A stretch of DNA of 38,077 nt from Pseudomonadota bacterium. Lineage in GTDB: Bacteria > Pseudomonadota > Gammaproteobacteria > Burkholderiales > Burkholderiaceae_D. Shown one piece after another: positions 26,935-35,659 of this stretch. Position numbers and translations under genes: made by a program. The stretch is taken from the NCBI GenBank assembly GCA_021821365.1, contig JAKACN010000007.1, forward strand, positions 1 to 38,077, written 5' to 3'. The stretch's first letter is position 1; each line of letters begins with the position of its first letter. Under the pieces are notes generated by a model. That model did no database searches. It saw only the letters and a program-made list of their open reading frames with translations, and was not told the DNA's origin.

Positions 26935-27546
26935 TTAGCGGCGCATCACCTTCTCAGACGGCGTCAGCGCTTCAATATACGCCGGGCGCGAGAAAATGCG
27001 CTCCGCATATTTCATCAGAGGCGCCGCGGTCTTGGATAGTTCGATGCCATAGTGATCGAGGCGCCAAAGCAAGGGCGCAATCGCCACGTCCAGCATCGAA
27101 AACTCGTCGCCCAGCATGTACTTGTTCTTCAAGAACAGCGGTGCCAAGGTCGTCAGGCGATCACGGATTTCGGCGCGCGCCCTTTCATGCACCTTTTCGG
27201 CCCCCTTTGACTTGTCGTTTTCCAGGGTATGGACATGAACGAACAACTCTTTCTCGAAGTTAAACAGCATCAGGCGCGCACGCGCGCGCATGAGCGGATC
27301 CGCCGGCATCAGCTGCGGATGCGGAAAACGCTCATCGATATATTCGTTGATGATGTTCGATTCATACAGAATCAGGTCGCGCTCGACCAGGATCGGCACC
27401 TGGCCATAAGGGTTCATTACCGAGATGTCTTCCGGCTTGTTGAACAGGTCGACATCGCGAATTTCGAAGTCCATACCTTTCTCGAACAAGACGAGACGGC
27501 AGCGCTGCGAAAATGGGCAAGTAGTGCCCGAATAGAGAACCATCAT
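26935..27546 (-). CDS. sspA: Stringent starvation protein A
   Basis: The 203-residue glutathione-S-transferase-fold protein binds RNA polymerase in other proteobacteria and modulates transcription in stress and stationary phase. The thioredoxin-like half begins MMVLYSGTTCPFSQRCRLVL and has NPYGQVPILVERDLILYESNIINEYI. The all-helical half ends EALTPSEKVMRR. The start at 27546 has AAGGA 8 nt upstream; the frame is open to 27567 but that extension is unlikely. It is downstream of petABC but separated from it by two terminator-like hairpins. Confidence 0.94.
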   Translation of the reverse strand: MMVLYSGTTCPFSQRCRLVLFEKGMDFEIRDVDLFNKPEDISVMNPYGQVPILVERDLILYESNIINEYIDERFPHPQLMPADPLMRARARLMLFNFEKELFVHVHTLENDKSKGAEKVHERARAEIRDRLTTLAPLFLKNKYMLGDEFSMLDVAIAPLLWRLDHYGIELSKTAAPLMKYAERIFSRPAYIEALTPSEKVMRR

Positions 27547-27560
27547 GTTGTAGTTCCTTA

Positions 27561-27630
27561 GAAACAAAAGGGTGAGACGTCATACGGCTCACCCCAAAAC
27601 AAACGCCCGCCCTCCGTCAGGATGGCGGGC
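27561..27630 (-). terminator. Two tandem terminator-like hairpins between petC and sspA
   Basis: The first after petC pairs GCCCGCC with GGCGGGC (27605-27611 with 27624-27630), followed by GTTTGTTTT on the minus strand. The second pairs GGGTGAG with CTCACCC (27570-27576 with 27588-27594), followed by TTTTGTTTC. Both could end petABC transcripts. The T tracts are interrupted, so partial readthrough into sspAB is possible. Confidence 0.7.
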
Positions 27631-27636
27631 AATAAT

Positions 27637-28398
27637 TTACTTGATGTCTTTCCAGTAGGACGCATTCAAGCGCCAGGACAATACCAGGAACACGCCGAGG
27701 AAGAGCAATACGCCAACCCCGAGACGCTTGCGGGTGTTTTGCGCTGGCTCGGCCATCCATTCAAGATAACCCACCAGATCCGCGACTGCATTGTCATACT
27801 CGGTCGACGAAAGCGTGCCCGGCTTCACTTGTTCGAATCCGGCAAACTTGTGCACCATCTTGCTGGGATCGTGCGGGTCCTTCTCTTCGACAAACTTGGC
27901 GGTACGCACGCCCTGCAGTTCCCACAGAACGTGCGGCATGCCGACGTTCGGGAAAACCATGTTGTTCCAGCCCGTCGGGCGGGAATCGTCCTTGTAAAAG
28001 GTGCGCAGATAGGTGTACAGCCAGTCCGCGCCGGATCCGGCTTCGGATGCCTTGGCACGCGCGATCACCGACAGATCCGGAGGAGCGGCGCCGAACCAGG
28101 CCTTCGCATCCTTCGGCTGCATGGCGACCTTCATCAAATCACCCACCTTGTCCGACGCGAACAGAAGATTATTCTTGATCTGATCTTCCGTCAGTCCGAT
28201 GTCCCGCAAGCGGTTGTATCGCATCGCAGCCGCGGAGTGGCAGTTCAGGCAGTAATTGACGAAGAGCTTGGCGCCGTTTTGCAGCGCGGCCAGATCCTTC
28301 GTTCGGTTCGGTGCCTGGTCAAGGGTGACCGTTTCGCTGGCCAGCACGACTGCTGGGGCAAATGCCAGGACCGCAATCAGTTTTTTCAGCAATTTCAT
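27637..28398 (-). CDS. petC: Cytochrome c1, bc1 complex
   Basis: The 253-residue subunit has a signal peptide (1-20), a covalent haem site CLNCH at 50-54, an axial Met probably in NVGMPHVLW, and a C-terminal membrane anchor (about 226-244, LGVGVLLFLGVFLVLSW). It passes electrons from the Rieske protein to soluble cytochrome c. It is last in petABC, 23 nt after petB. Confidence 0.96.
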   Translation of the reverse strand: MKLLKKLIAVLAFAPAVVLASETVTLDQAPNRTKDLAALQNGAKLFVNYCLNCHSAAAMRYNRLRDIGLTEDQIKNNLLFASDKVGDLMKVAMQPKDAKAWFGAAPPDLSVIARAKASEAGSGADWLYTYLRTFYKDDSRPTGWNNMVFPNVGMPHVLWELQGVRTAKFVEEKDPHDPSKMVHKFAGFEQVKPGTLSSTEYDNAVADLVGYLEWMAEPAQNTRKRLGVGVLLFLGVFLVLSWRLNASYWKDIK

Positions 28399-28421
28399 GA
28401 TTCATTTATCCCTTTTGCGGC

Positions 28422-29825
28422 TTAGTGCGGCTTGTAGGTAACACGCTCGGGCACGGGCTTGAACTGGCCCATGGAACTCCACCACGGCATCAGCAGGAAG
28501 AAGCCGAGGTAGACGAACGTGCAGATCTGCGCTACCAGAGTGCGCGTCTCGGTCGGCGGCAACACGCCGAGGTAGCCCAGGATAACGAATGCAATGCCGA
28601 AGACGAGGTACACATAACGATGCCAGCTCGGGCGATAGCGGATCGACTTGACCGGCGAGTGGTCGAGCCAGGGCAGGCCGCCAAGAATCAGCACGGACAC
28701 ACCCATCAGCACCACGCCCCAGAACTTGGCGTCGAAGATGAACATGCCGACCAGCGCAGCGGCGCCAACGACGACGAACGCCGTTTTCACTTTGCCGCTC
28801 AGCTTCGATTTCGCGAAGACCAGCGCCACATATGCCACCAGACCGACTTCCAGTGCGTACATGAACTGCGAGGTAGTTGCACGCAGGACCGAATAGAACG
28901 GCGTGAAGTACCAGACCGGAGCAATATGCGGCGGCGTCTTCAGCGGGTCGGCCGGGATGAAGTTGTTGTACTCGAGGAAGTAGCCACCCATTTCCGGCGC
29001 GAAGAAGATGATCGCGCTGAAAACGATGAGGAACACCGCGACGACGTACACGTCATGCACCGAATAGTACGGATGGAACGGAATGCCATCCAGGGGCACG
29101 CCATTGGAATCCGTCTTTTCCTTGATCTCGATACCGTCCGGATTGTTGGAACCCACTTCGTGCAGTGCAATGATATGCGCGACAACCAGGCCCAGCAGGA
29201 CCAGCGGAATCGCGATCACGTGGAACGAGAAGAAGCGGTTCAGGGTCGCATCCGACACGACATAGTCACCGCGAATCCACAAGGACAGGTCCGGGCCGAT
29301 GAACGGGATGGCGCCGAACAGGTTCACGATCACCTGCGCGCCCCAGTAGGACATCTGGCCCCACGGAAGCAGGTAGCCGAAGAATGCCTCCGCCATGAGA
29401 GCCAGGAAGATGGCGACGCCGAACAGCCACACCAGTTCACGCGGCTTGCGGTAGGAACCATACAGCAGGCCACGCAGCATGTGCAGGTAGACGACGATGA
29501 AGAATGCGGATGCGCCGGTGGAGTGCATATAGCGAATCAGCCAGCCCCAGGGCACGTCGCGCATGATGTACTCAACCGAATTGAACGCGAGCGTGGCGTC
29601 CGGCTTGTAGTGCATCACGAGGAATATACCGGTAACGATCTGAATGACCAGAACCAGCAGTGCGAGGGAGCCAAATGCGTACCAGAAGTTGAAGTTCTTC
29701 GGTGCGTAGTACTCGGAGAGGTGTGCCTTCCAGGTGGAAGTCAGCGGGAAACGGGCGTCGACCCAGTTCAGCGCCTTGGCAGAGAACGGCGCGTCGGCGG
29801 GGAGCTTTTTCTCTTGGAATGCCAT
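28422..29825 (-). CDS. petB: Cytochrome b, bc1 complex
   Basis: The 467-residue integral membrane subunit carries the two b haems and both quinone sites. The haem histidines are H101 and H115 in one helix (14 apart) and H202 and H217 in the next pair (15 apart; mitochondrial cytochrome b has 14). The Qo motif that is usually PEWY reads PVWY at 303-306 (HIAPVWYFTPFYSVLRA). Both features are recalled for beta/gammaproteobacterial bc1 and affect quinol oxidation. LHEVGSNNPDG is intact. It starts 2 nt after petA. Confidence 0.97.
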   Translation of the reverse strand: MAFQEKKLPADAPFSAKALNWVDARFPLTSTWKAHLSEYYAPKNFNFWYAFGSLALLVLVIQIVTGIFLVMHYKPDATLAFNSVEYIMRDVPWGWLIRYMHSTGASAFFIVVYLHMLRGLLYGSYRKPRELVWLFGVAIFLALMAEAFFGYLLPWGQMSYWGAQVIVNLFGAIPFIGPDLSLWIRGDYVVSDATLNRFFSFHVIAIPLVLLGLVVAHIIALHEVGSNNPDGIEIKEKTDSNGVPLDGIPFHPYYSVHDVYVVAVFLIVFSAIIFFAPEMGGYFLEYNNFIPADPLKTPPHIAPVWYFTPFYSVLRATTSQFMYALEVGLVAYVALVFAKSKLSGKVKTAFVVVGAAALVGMFIFDAKFWGVVLMGVSVLILGGLPWLDHSPVKSIRYRPSWHRYVYLVFGIAFVILGYLGVLPPTETRTLVAQICTFVYLGFFLLMPWWSSMGQFKPVPERVTYKPH

Positions 29826-29827
29826 GA

Positions 29828-30436
29828 TTATGCTTCGCCTTTCTCGTCTTTACCGATCAGCAGGCGCGTATCGCTTAGATACATGTGCGGCGGCACTTGC
29901 AGGTTGTCAGGGGCCGGCTTGTTCTTGAACACGCGGCCAGCCAGGTCGAAGGTCGAACCGTGGCACGGACACAGGAAACCGCCTTGCCAGTCGTCCGGCA
30001 GCGAAGGCTGCGCGCCCGGCTGCAGCTTGCTGCTCGGCGAGCACCCAAGATGCGAGCAAATGCCCACAGCAACCAGGACCTCCGGCTTGCGGGAACGATA
30101 TTCGTTACGCGCATATTCCGGCGTCAGATCGTTCTGATTGCGTTCCGACTTCGGGTCGGCCACCTGAGCGTCAGTTTTCTTCAGCGATTCGACCATTTCG
30201 GGCGAACGCTTCAGAATCCAGACTGGTTTGCCGCGCCACTCGACCGTCTTCATTTCCCCCGGAGCCATGCCCGCGATATCAACCTCCACCGGAGCGCCAG
30301 CGGCTTTTGCTCGCTCGGACGGCTGGAAGGTGGACACAAAGGCCCCTGCCGTAGCCAATCCGGCCACACCACCCGCCGCGCACGTAGCGACGAGCAAGCC
30401 GCGTCGACCGGAATCGACCTGCTTTTCGTTACTCAT
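29828..30436 (-). CDS. petA: Ubiquinol-cytochrome c reductase iron-sulfur (Rieske) subunit
   Basis: The 202-residue protein has an N-terminal SGRRGLLVATCAAGGVAGLA anchor with a twin arginine, consistent with Tat export and retention as a membrane anchor. The [2Fe-2S] site is complete: C127 and H129 in CSHLGC, C156 and H159 in CPCHGS, with C132-C158 the expected disulfide. The tatABC genes are in this window. It is first in petABC. TATAAT at 30492-30497 (minus) is its likely -10. Confidence 0.96.
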   Translation of the reverse strand: MSNEKQVDSGRRGLLVATCAAGGVAGLATAGAFVSTFQPSERAKAAGAPVEVDIAGMAPGEMKTVEWRGKPVWILKRSPEMVESLKKTDAQVADPKSERNQNDLTPEYARNEYRSRKPEVLVAVGICSHLGCSPSSKLQPGAQPSLPDDWQGGFLCPCHGSTFDLAGRVFKNKPAPDNLQVPPHMYLSDTRLLIGKDEKGEA

Positions 30437-30491
30437 ACCAACCCCAATCAGTGAAAAAACGAAATCTGCACGAAACTTCTAGCAACCTTCG

Positions 30492-30520
30492 ATTATAGCC
30501 GACCGCGATTGCGAATTAAA
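30492..30520 (-). promoter_or_regulatory. Candidate petABC promoter
   Basis: On the minus strand TATAAT (30492-30497) is preceded at 17 bp by TTTAAT (30515-30520), a weak -35. The start would be near 30485, giving a ~50-nt leader. The 30521-30655 stretch beyond it holds GC-rich hairpins (CCGGCC/GGCCGG at 30588-30607) but no gene. Confidence 0.45.
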
Positions 30521-30655
30521 GCAAATAGGTTCTATTTGGCAAGCTGCTGGATTTTTTCCAATGGCCCTGGGGGCCCAACCCATCCATCCGGCCCCGAAAA
30601 CGGCCGGCGAATGGATCTTTCAGGGTGTGGGCAGCGCGCCGGGGGTGTGCCCGGC

Positions 30656-31354
30656 TCAGTTAACGCGCGGACGGCCCAGCTGCAGCAGGCCGCGGCGATG
30701 GGCCTCAAAGACGGCTTCGCCTCGGGAATGCACGGCGAGCTTGCCGTAGATATTCTTGATGTGGGTCTGGACAGTACCGACGGACACCGATAACAGCTTG
30801 GCAACTTCGCCGTAGCTGTCACCCTGTGCAATCAGGTCGAGGATGGCGGCTTCGCGCCTGGTCAGGGTCGTGTCGGCGGCCTGGGCGGATGCCGGTGACA
30901 CCGGTTTCTTGCCATCCCGGACTTTCGCCAGCACCATCCGCGCGATCGCCGGACTCATCGGCGCCCCACCGCCGCGCAGATCCAGCACGGCCCGCGCAAT
31001 GTCCATCCGGCCGGCGTCCTTCAGCACATACCCTGAAGCGCCCGCCTCGATGCAGGCCAGGACATTCGCCTCATCGCTTGACATGGTGACGACCATGATG
31101 TCGGTCCTGGGGTATCTGCGGGTGCACGCATGGATGATTTCGATCCCCGAGCCATCGGGAAGGCCGAGGTCGGTAATCAGCACGTCCGGCTGGGCGCCAT
31201 CGAGCCATTTCAGCGCCGGCTTGACGCTATCGTACGCTGCCAGCAATTTCAGGCCTGGATCCGATTCGATCGCCAGGCACAATGTCTTTCGCGTTACGGC
31301 GTCGTCTTCGACGATCAGTACGCCGACCGCGTCACGCGATGTCTGATCCTGCAT
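30656..31354 (-). CDS. NarL/FixJ-family response regulator
   Basis: The 232-residue regulator has a receiver with acidic residues E16-D18 (VLIVEDD), phospho-acceptor D62 (LITDLGLPDGSG), a switch Thr (VVTMSS) and Lys (YVLKDAG). The LuxR-type HTH covers about 165-225 (LTRREAAILDLIAQGDSYGEVAKLL, VSVGTVQTHIKNIYGKL). The ATG at 31354 lies 6 nt after AAGGA; the ATG at 31360 abuts that site and is unlikely. No sensor kinase is adjacent. It is upstream of petABC on the same strand, but about 220 bp separate them. Confidence 0.92.
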   Translation of the reverse strand: MQDQTSRDAVGVLIVEDDAVTRKTLCLAIESDPGLKLLAAYDSVKPALKWLDGAQPDVLITDLGLPDGSGIEIIHACTRRYPRTDIMVVTMSSDEANVLACIEAGASGYVLKDAGRMDIARAVLDLRGGGAPMSPAIARMVLAKVRDGKKPVSPASAQAADTTLTRREAAILDLIAQGDSYGEVAKLLSVSVGTVQTHIKNIYGKLAVHSRGEAVFEAHRRGLLQLGRPRVN

Positions 31355-31403
31355 ATTCATTCCTTAACTGCAGCAATGATACCGCATATAAGGATTTTAT
31401 TAA

Positions 31404-31418
31404 CTTTCGGTCCGAAAG
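31404..31418. promoter_or_regulatory. Perfect 7-1-7 palindrome upstream of the NarL-type regulator gene
   Basis: CTTTCGG-T-CCGAAAG lies 50 bp upstream of the regulator start and 19 bp after the nif3-like stop. A weak promoter (TATCAT at 31376-31381) lies between it and the gene, which places the palindrome just upstream of a -35 region, a usual activator position. It has no T tract and is unlikely to be a terminator. Confidence 0.4.
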
Positions 31419-31436
31419 CCCCTTGCGCCGTCAGGG

Positions 31437-32204
31437 TCAGACGGGATTGCCGATATCGATGAACTGGTGCTCGATGCCGAAGCGGCCGGCCAGATGCTCA
31501 CCCAGCGCCCGCACGCCATATCGCTCGGTAGCGTGGTGACCGCATGCGAGATAGGAAACGCCGGATTCCCTGGCAAGGTGCACGACGGGCTCGGAGATTT
31601 CGCCGCTGAGGTAAGTCCCCGCGCCAGCCACAATGGCGTCGTTCATCAGGTTCTGCGCCGCGCCGGTGCACCAGGCCACCCGCCCGATGGCCTGAGTCGG
31701 ATCGCCGATGACCAGGGGCGCCCGCCCGAGGCGCGTCTCAATCGTCTTCGCCAGCTCGCCCACCGTCCTGACTTCGCGATCAGCGGGAAGTCCAAGCCAG
31801 CCAAGGTCGTTTTCCCCGAAACGGCCGTCAGCGACGAATCCGAGCTGGCTGGCAAGCTGCGCGTTGTTGCCAAGTTCAGGATGCATATCCAGCGGCAAAT
31901 GATAGGCAAACAAGTTGATGTCGTGCTCCAGAAGCAATCTCAAGCGCTTCTGTTTTGGCCCCACCACTCTCGGATCTTCGCCGCGCCAGAAATAACCGTG
32001 GTGCACCAGGATTGTGTCTGCGTCCGCCGCCACCGCCGCCTCGATCAGGGCTAAACTTGCGGTTACTCCGGTAACCAGTTTTTTTACCAGTGCGCGCCCT
32101 TCGACTTGCAGGCCGTTTGGGCAATAATCGCGAAAACGAGTAATATCAAGGGCTTGGTCTAGATATTTTGCAAAACCATCCCTGTTTATTGATCCTTGGT
32201 TCAT
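31437..32204 (-). CDS. Nif3-like dinuclear metal centre protein
   Basis: The 255-residue protein belongs to the Nif3/YbgI family, hexameric toroids with a two-metal site. Visible are [10 protein letters not shown], the metal-ligand motif [30 protein letters not shown] and the C-terminal [14 protein letters not shown]. Molecular function is not established; members have been linked to metal-dependent hydrolase activity. The start at 32204 ([15 protein letters not shown]) lies 13 nt from the divergent protease start. The frame is open to 32483 but that part is antisense to the protease. Confidence 0.9.
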   Translation of the reverse strand: MNQGSINRDGFAKYLDQALDITRFRDYCPNGLQVEGRALVKKLVTGVTASLALIEAAVAADADTILVHHGYFWRGEDPRVVGPKQKRLRLLLEHDINLFAYHLPLDMHPELGNNAQLASQLGFVADGRFGENDLGWLGLPADREVRTVGELAKTIETRLGRAPLVIGDPTQAIGRVAWCTGAAQNLMNDAIVAGAGTYLSGEISEPVVHLARESGVSYLACGHHATERYGVRALGEHLAGRFGIEHQFIDIGNPV

Positions 32205-32217
32205 CTTTAACCTTTTT

Positions 32218-33378
32218 ATGCGACGTCTTTGGCTGTTGTTTGCGCAAACCGTGACGGTCGGTTTGGCGGTGTGGTTCATTGTAGCGAGCTTGAAGCCGGA
32301 GTGGGCTGGCAGCATGATGGACGGCGCCGGCCATCCGGTAGTATCGTCGGTTCCCATGCTCGAGGCCCCGGTCAGTGCGTCCCCTGCCCAAGGATCGTAC
32401 CGTGAAGCAGCCAGACGGGCCATGCCGGCAGTCGTGAATATCTTTACGACCAAGGGTACGCAGCAGCCGAAGACGCCATTCATGGATGATCCGCTGTTTC
32501 GCCGCTTCTTCGGCGACCAGCAGGAGGATCGCCAGTTCAGCCTCGGCTCCGGCGTTGTCGTCAGCCCCCAAGGTTATGTATTGACGAATAACCATGTCAT
32601 CGAGACCGCCGACGAAATCGAAGTTGCGCTGGCGGATGGGCGCAAGTCGGTTGCCAAGGTCGTGGGCGCCGACCCCGAAACGGACCTTGCCGTGGTGAAG
32701 ATCAACCTGCAGAATCTGCCCGCGATTACCCTGGGCCATGCCGACCAGGCAAGGGTCGGCGATGTGGTGCTGGCCATCGGCAATCCGTTTGGCGTGGGCC
32801 AAACCGTAACGATGGGCATTGTTTCCGCACTTGGCCGCAATCATCTCGGCATCAACACGTTCGAAAATTTCATCCAGACCGATGCCGCCATCAATCCCGG
32901 CAATTCCGGTGGCGCGCTCATCGATGTCAATGGCAACCTGCTCGGCATCAACACGGCGATTTACTCACGCAGCGGAGGATCGCTCGGCATCGGGTTCGCC
33001 ATCCCGGTTACCACGATCAAGACGGTGATGGAATCGATCATCAATACCGGCCAGGTGGTGCGCGGCTGGATCGGCGTCGAACCGCAGGACATTACGCCGG
33101 AACTGGCGGAGAGTTTCGGCCTCAGCAGGAAATCGGGAGCCATCATCGCCGGCGTGCTGAAAGGCGGCCCGGCGGACAAGGCGGGAATTAAGCCCGGCGA
33201 TATCCTGGTTGAAGTCGAAGGCAAGTCGGTCGCGGACACGACAGACATGCTGAATCTGATCGCACAGCTGACGCCAGGGCGCAAGGCACGAATGACCGTG
33301 ATTCGCAAGAATCGCGAGTCATCCATCGACGTCACCGTCGGCACTCGCCCCAAGCCCCGACGCGACGAGCAGGAATAA
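32218..33378 (+). CDS. DegS/HtrA-type serine endoprotease
   Basis: The 386-residue protein has an N-terminal membrane anchor (about 4-24) and a trypsin-like domain with triad H126 (LTNNHVIE), D156 (ETDLAVVK) and S230 (NPGNSGGAL). One PDZ domain at about 280-375 follows ([30 protein letters not shown], in two blocks). Anchor plus a single PDZ is the DegS/AlgW layout, which starts the sigma-E response by cutting an anti-sigma factor; soluble DegP/DegQ have two PDZ domains. No sigma-E genes are nearby. No Shine-Dalgarno is visible before ATG 32218. It heads a two-gene plus-strand block. Confidence 0.9.
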   Translation: MRRLWLLFAQTVTVGLAVWFIVASLKPEWAGSMMDGAGHPVVSSVPMLEAPVSASPAQGSYREAARRAMPAVVNIFTTKGTQQPKTPFMDDPLFRRFFGDQQEDRQFSLGSGVVVSPQGYVLTNNHVIETADEIEVALADGRKSVAKVVGADPETDLAVVKINLQNLPAITLGHADQARVGDVVLAIGNPFGVGQTVTMGIVSALGRNHLGINTFENFIQTDAAINPGNSGGALIDVNGNLLGINTAIYSRSGGSLGIGFAIPVTTIKTVMESIINTGQVVRGWIGVEPQDITPELAESFGLSRKSGAIIAGVLKGGPADKAGIKPGDILVEVEGKSVADTTDMLNLIAQLTPGRKARMTVIRKNRESSIDVTVGTRPKPRRDEQE

Positions 33379-33397
33379 TCGATTTCGGGGATGAGCA

Positions 33398-34069
33398 ATG
33401 CATACGCGTGACCTGATCCAGTTTCTGGGCGAACTCTCGGAGAACAACAACCGTGCGTGGTTTGTGATGAACAAGCCGCGCTACGACATCCTGCGGCTGG
33501 AGTTTCTGGAGCTGGTCACGAAGCTGATCCCCGCCGTCTGCAAATTCGATCCGGAAGTGGCGAACTGCAATCCGCGGAAGGCGCTGTTCCGCATCAATCG
33601 CGACATGCGCTTTTCCCGTGACAAGAGTCCTTACAAGTCCACCTTCTCGGCCGCCATCACCGCGAGCGGGCTGAAAAAGCCGAGCCAGGGCGGCGGACCG
33701 GCCTATTATTTCCATGTCGATGCCAACGGAGTCCTGCTGATCGCCGGTGGCGAGTACATGCCGCCGCCGGACCGGCTGAAGACGATTCGCCAGCATGTCG
33801 TGGCGGATGCCGCCGGTTTCAGCAAAGTGCTCAGGAACAAAAGGCTGAAGGAAACTTTTGGAGATCTTCAGGATGAAGGCAAGCTGACGCGTCCGCCAAA
33901 AGGCTTCGACATCGATGCTCCGCACATCGAGTACGTCAAGATGAAGAGCTTCATCGTGTGGAACGAGACGAGCCTGAAGAACAGGGTTCCAGCAGATCTC
34001 GGCAAAGACCTGGCCGCTGGATTCCGGGACGCCTACCCGCTCGTCGCCTGGCTGCGCCAAGCGAAATAG
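33398..34069 (+). CDS. DUF2461 (TIGR02453) family protein
   Basis: The 223-residue protein matches the conserved uncharacterised DUF2461 family. Typical segments are LIQFLGELSENNNRAWFVMNK (start of the domain), RINRDMRFSRDKSPYKSTF, AYYFHVDANGVLLIAGGEY and the C-terminal FIVWNETSL. Function is unknown. It follows the protease gene by 19 nt and is convergent with tatC, with 9 nt between the stops and no terminator visible. Confidence 0.88.
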   Translation: MHTRDLIQFLGELSENNNRAWFVMNKPRYDILRLEFLELVTKLIPAVCKFDPEVANCNPRKALFRINRDMRFSRDKSPYKSTFSAAITASGLKKPSQGGGPAYYFHVDANGVLLIAGGEYMPPPDRLKTIRQHVVADAAGFSKVLRNKRLKETFGDLQDEGKLTRPPKGFDIDAPHIEYVKMKSFIVWNETSLKNRVPADLGKDLAAGFRDAYPLVAWLRQAK

Positions 34070-34078
34070 AAATAGGCG

Positions 34079-34846
34079 CTACACCGTTTCTTCGGTTTCT
34101 TCCGGCGCCTCGGTCGCGCGCACGAACATCGGTGCGACCAGCAGTCCGATCTCAAACAGCAGACAGATCGGCAACGCGAGCAACAACTGGCTCATAATGT
34201 CCGGCGGCGTCACAACAGCGGCAATCACGAATGCGCCAACGATCACATAGGGCCGCATTTCCTTGAGCTTCTCGACAGTAACCAGTCCCATCCGCACCAG
34301 AACGATGACGATGATCGGCACTTCGAAGGTAACGCCGAAGGCAATGAACAGCGTCATCACGAAACTGAAATAGCTCTCGATATCGGGCGCCACCGTAATG
34401 GACTTGGGCGCGAACTCATTGATGAACTTGAAGATTACGCCGAACACGAAGAAATAGCAGAATGCGACGCCTGCAACGAATAGAAGCGACGACGACACGA
34501 CCAGCGGCGCAATCAGCTTTTTTTCGTGGGCATACAGGCCCGGCGCGATGAATGCCCATGCCTGGTATAGCACCACGGGCAGCGCTACCACGAAGGCCAC
34601 CAGCAAGGTGACCTTGACCGGAATCAGAAACGGCGTGATCACGCCTGTGGCGATCATCTTGCTTCCGGCAGGGAGTGCCGCCATCATCGGCAGGGCGAGG
34701 AAATCGTAAATCTTGCCGGCCCAGGGCATCAGGCAGAGGAAGACCACCACAATCGCGGCCGAGGCCTTCATCACGCGATTGCGCAATTCCACCAAATGCG
34801 AGATGAAAGTATCACCCGCAGCCGTTGAGTCTTGTTCGTCGGTCAT
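34079..34846 (-). CDS. tatC: Sec-independent translocase subunit TatC
   Basis: The 255-residue protein has six predicted membrane helices. The N-terminal DTFISHLVELRNRVMKA contains the signal-peptide-binding region, and FEVPIIVIVLVRMG and YVIVGAFVIAAVVTPPD are family signatures. TatC with TatB binds twin-arginine signals; TatA forms the conduit. The start abuts the tatB stop. The Rieske protein PetA in this window is a likely client. Confidence 0.97.
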   Translation of the reverse strand: MTDEQDSTAAGDTFISHLVELRNRVMKASAAIVVVFLCLMPWAGKIYDFLALPMMAALPAGSKMIATGVITPFLIPVKVTLLVAFVVALPVVLYQAWAFIAPGLYAHEKKLIAPLVVSSSLLFVAGVAFCYFFVFGVIFKFINEFAPKSITVAPDIESYFSFVMTLFIAFGVTFEVPIIVIVLVRMGLVTVEKLKEMRPYVIVGAFVIAAVVTPPDIMSQLLLALPICLLFEIGLLVAPMFVRATEAPEETEETV

Positions 34847-35338
34847 TTAGTGAAAAGAAACGGATGATTTGCGAGCGACGCTGGCGGGTCGGTGCCGTGC
34901 AACGCGCGCGGCCCCGGAGAGGACATGGGTCTTCCGGCCGCTCTGCTTCTTGTACCAGGCGGGAATGGCTGAGGTTCGCGCCAGCCTTTTCTTGCGAAAG
35001 TCCTTCGCCTTTGCTGTCACCAGGTCGGATGTCGGGGAAGGCGTATCGAGCAACGGATTAGACAGCGCGGTATGCACCTCGGTCTCGATCTCCGACATGT
35101 TTTTGGCAATGGTCTGTTCGACATTGCTTGCGGCTTCCTGCATGTCCTTGTGCACTTTGCGCAATTCTTCCAACTCGATCTCGCGGCTGACCTCCGATTT
35201 GACGTCGTTGATGTAACGCTGTGCGCGCCCGAACAGGGTGCCTGCCATGCGCGCCACCTTCGGCAGCCGTTCGGGGCCGACGACGATCAGCGCAACAACG
35301 CCGATCAACGCTAGTTTGGAAAGTCCGAGATCAATCAT
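34847..35338 (-). CDS. tatB: Sec-independent translocase subunit TatB
   Basis: The 163-residue protein has the N-terminal hinge pattern MIDLGLSKLALIGVVALIVV followed by GPERLPKVARMAGTL, diagnostic of TatB. An amphipathic helix and a long basic tail (from about residue 115) follow. It lies between tatA (73 nt away, with a strong hairpin in between) and tatC (adjoining). Confidence 0.96.
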   Translation of the reverse strand: MIDLGLSKLALIGVVALIVVGPERLPKVARMAGTLFGRAQRYINDVKSEVSREIELEELRKVHKDMQEAASNVEQTIAKNMSEIETEVHTALSNPLLDTPSPTSDLVTAKAKDFRKKRLARTSAIPAWYKKQSGRKTHVLSGAARVARHRPASVARKSSVSFH

Positions 35339-35368
35339 GAGAGGAAAATTGCAAGAGAAGGCCGCATC

Positions 35369-35384
35369 GCGCGCAAGAGCGCGC
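35369..35384 (-). other. GC-rich hairpin between tatA and tatB
   Basis: GCGCGC-AAGA-GCGCGC is a perfect 6-bp all-GC stem with a tetraloop. No T run follows. It lies in the 73-nt gap and could attenuate or process the tatABC message so that TatA exceeds TatB and TatC. Confidence 0.5.
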
Positions 35385-35411
35385 TACGAACGCTTCCGAG
35401 GAAGAAGCCAA

Positions 35412-35615
35412 TCAGCTCTTCTTTTCTTTGGCGTCGACGTCGATCGTCGCCTTGTCGGCATGCGCGGACTTCTCTTCGTCATCCTTCATGCCGTCCTTGA
35501 ATCCCTTGACGGCCTTGCCGAGATCGCTGCCGATATTGCCAAGCTTCTTGGTACCGAAAATCAGCATGACGACAACCAGCACGATCAGCCAGTGCCAAAT
35601 ACTCAATGAACCCAT
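35412..35615 (-). CDS. tatA: Sec-independent translocase subunit TatA
   Basis: The 67-residue protein begins [20 protein letters not shown] and continues [20 protein letters not shown], the TatA helix-hinge-amphipathic helix pattern including the conserved FGTKKL. A short acidic/basic tail follows. GGAG lies upstream of the start. It is first of tatABC, 44 nt after the HIT gene. Confidence 0.97.
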   Translation of the reverse strand: MGSLSIWHWLIVLVVVMLIFGTKKLGNIGSDLGKAVKGFKDGMKDDEEKSAHADKATIDVDAKEKKS

Positions 35616-35659
35616 TACTTTCTCCTAAGCGGGCGCAACCGCCCAAAAAACGATACAGA

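Noticed and set aside
28425-30137. A 570-codon plus-strand frame opposite petB and petA
   Set aside because: It is antisense to two unmistakable bc1 subunit genes. High-GC codon usage leaves the complementary frame open; the His/Asp/Arg-rich translation has no domain.
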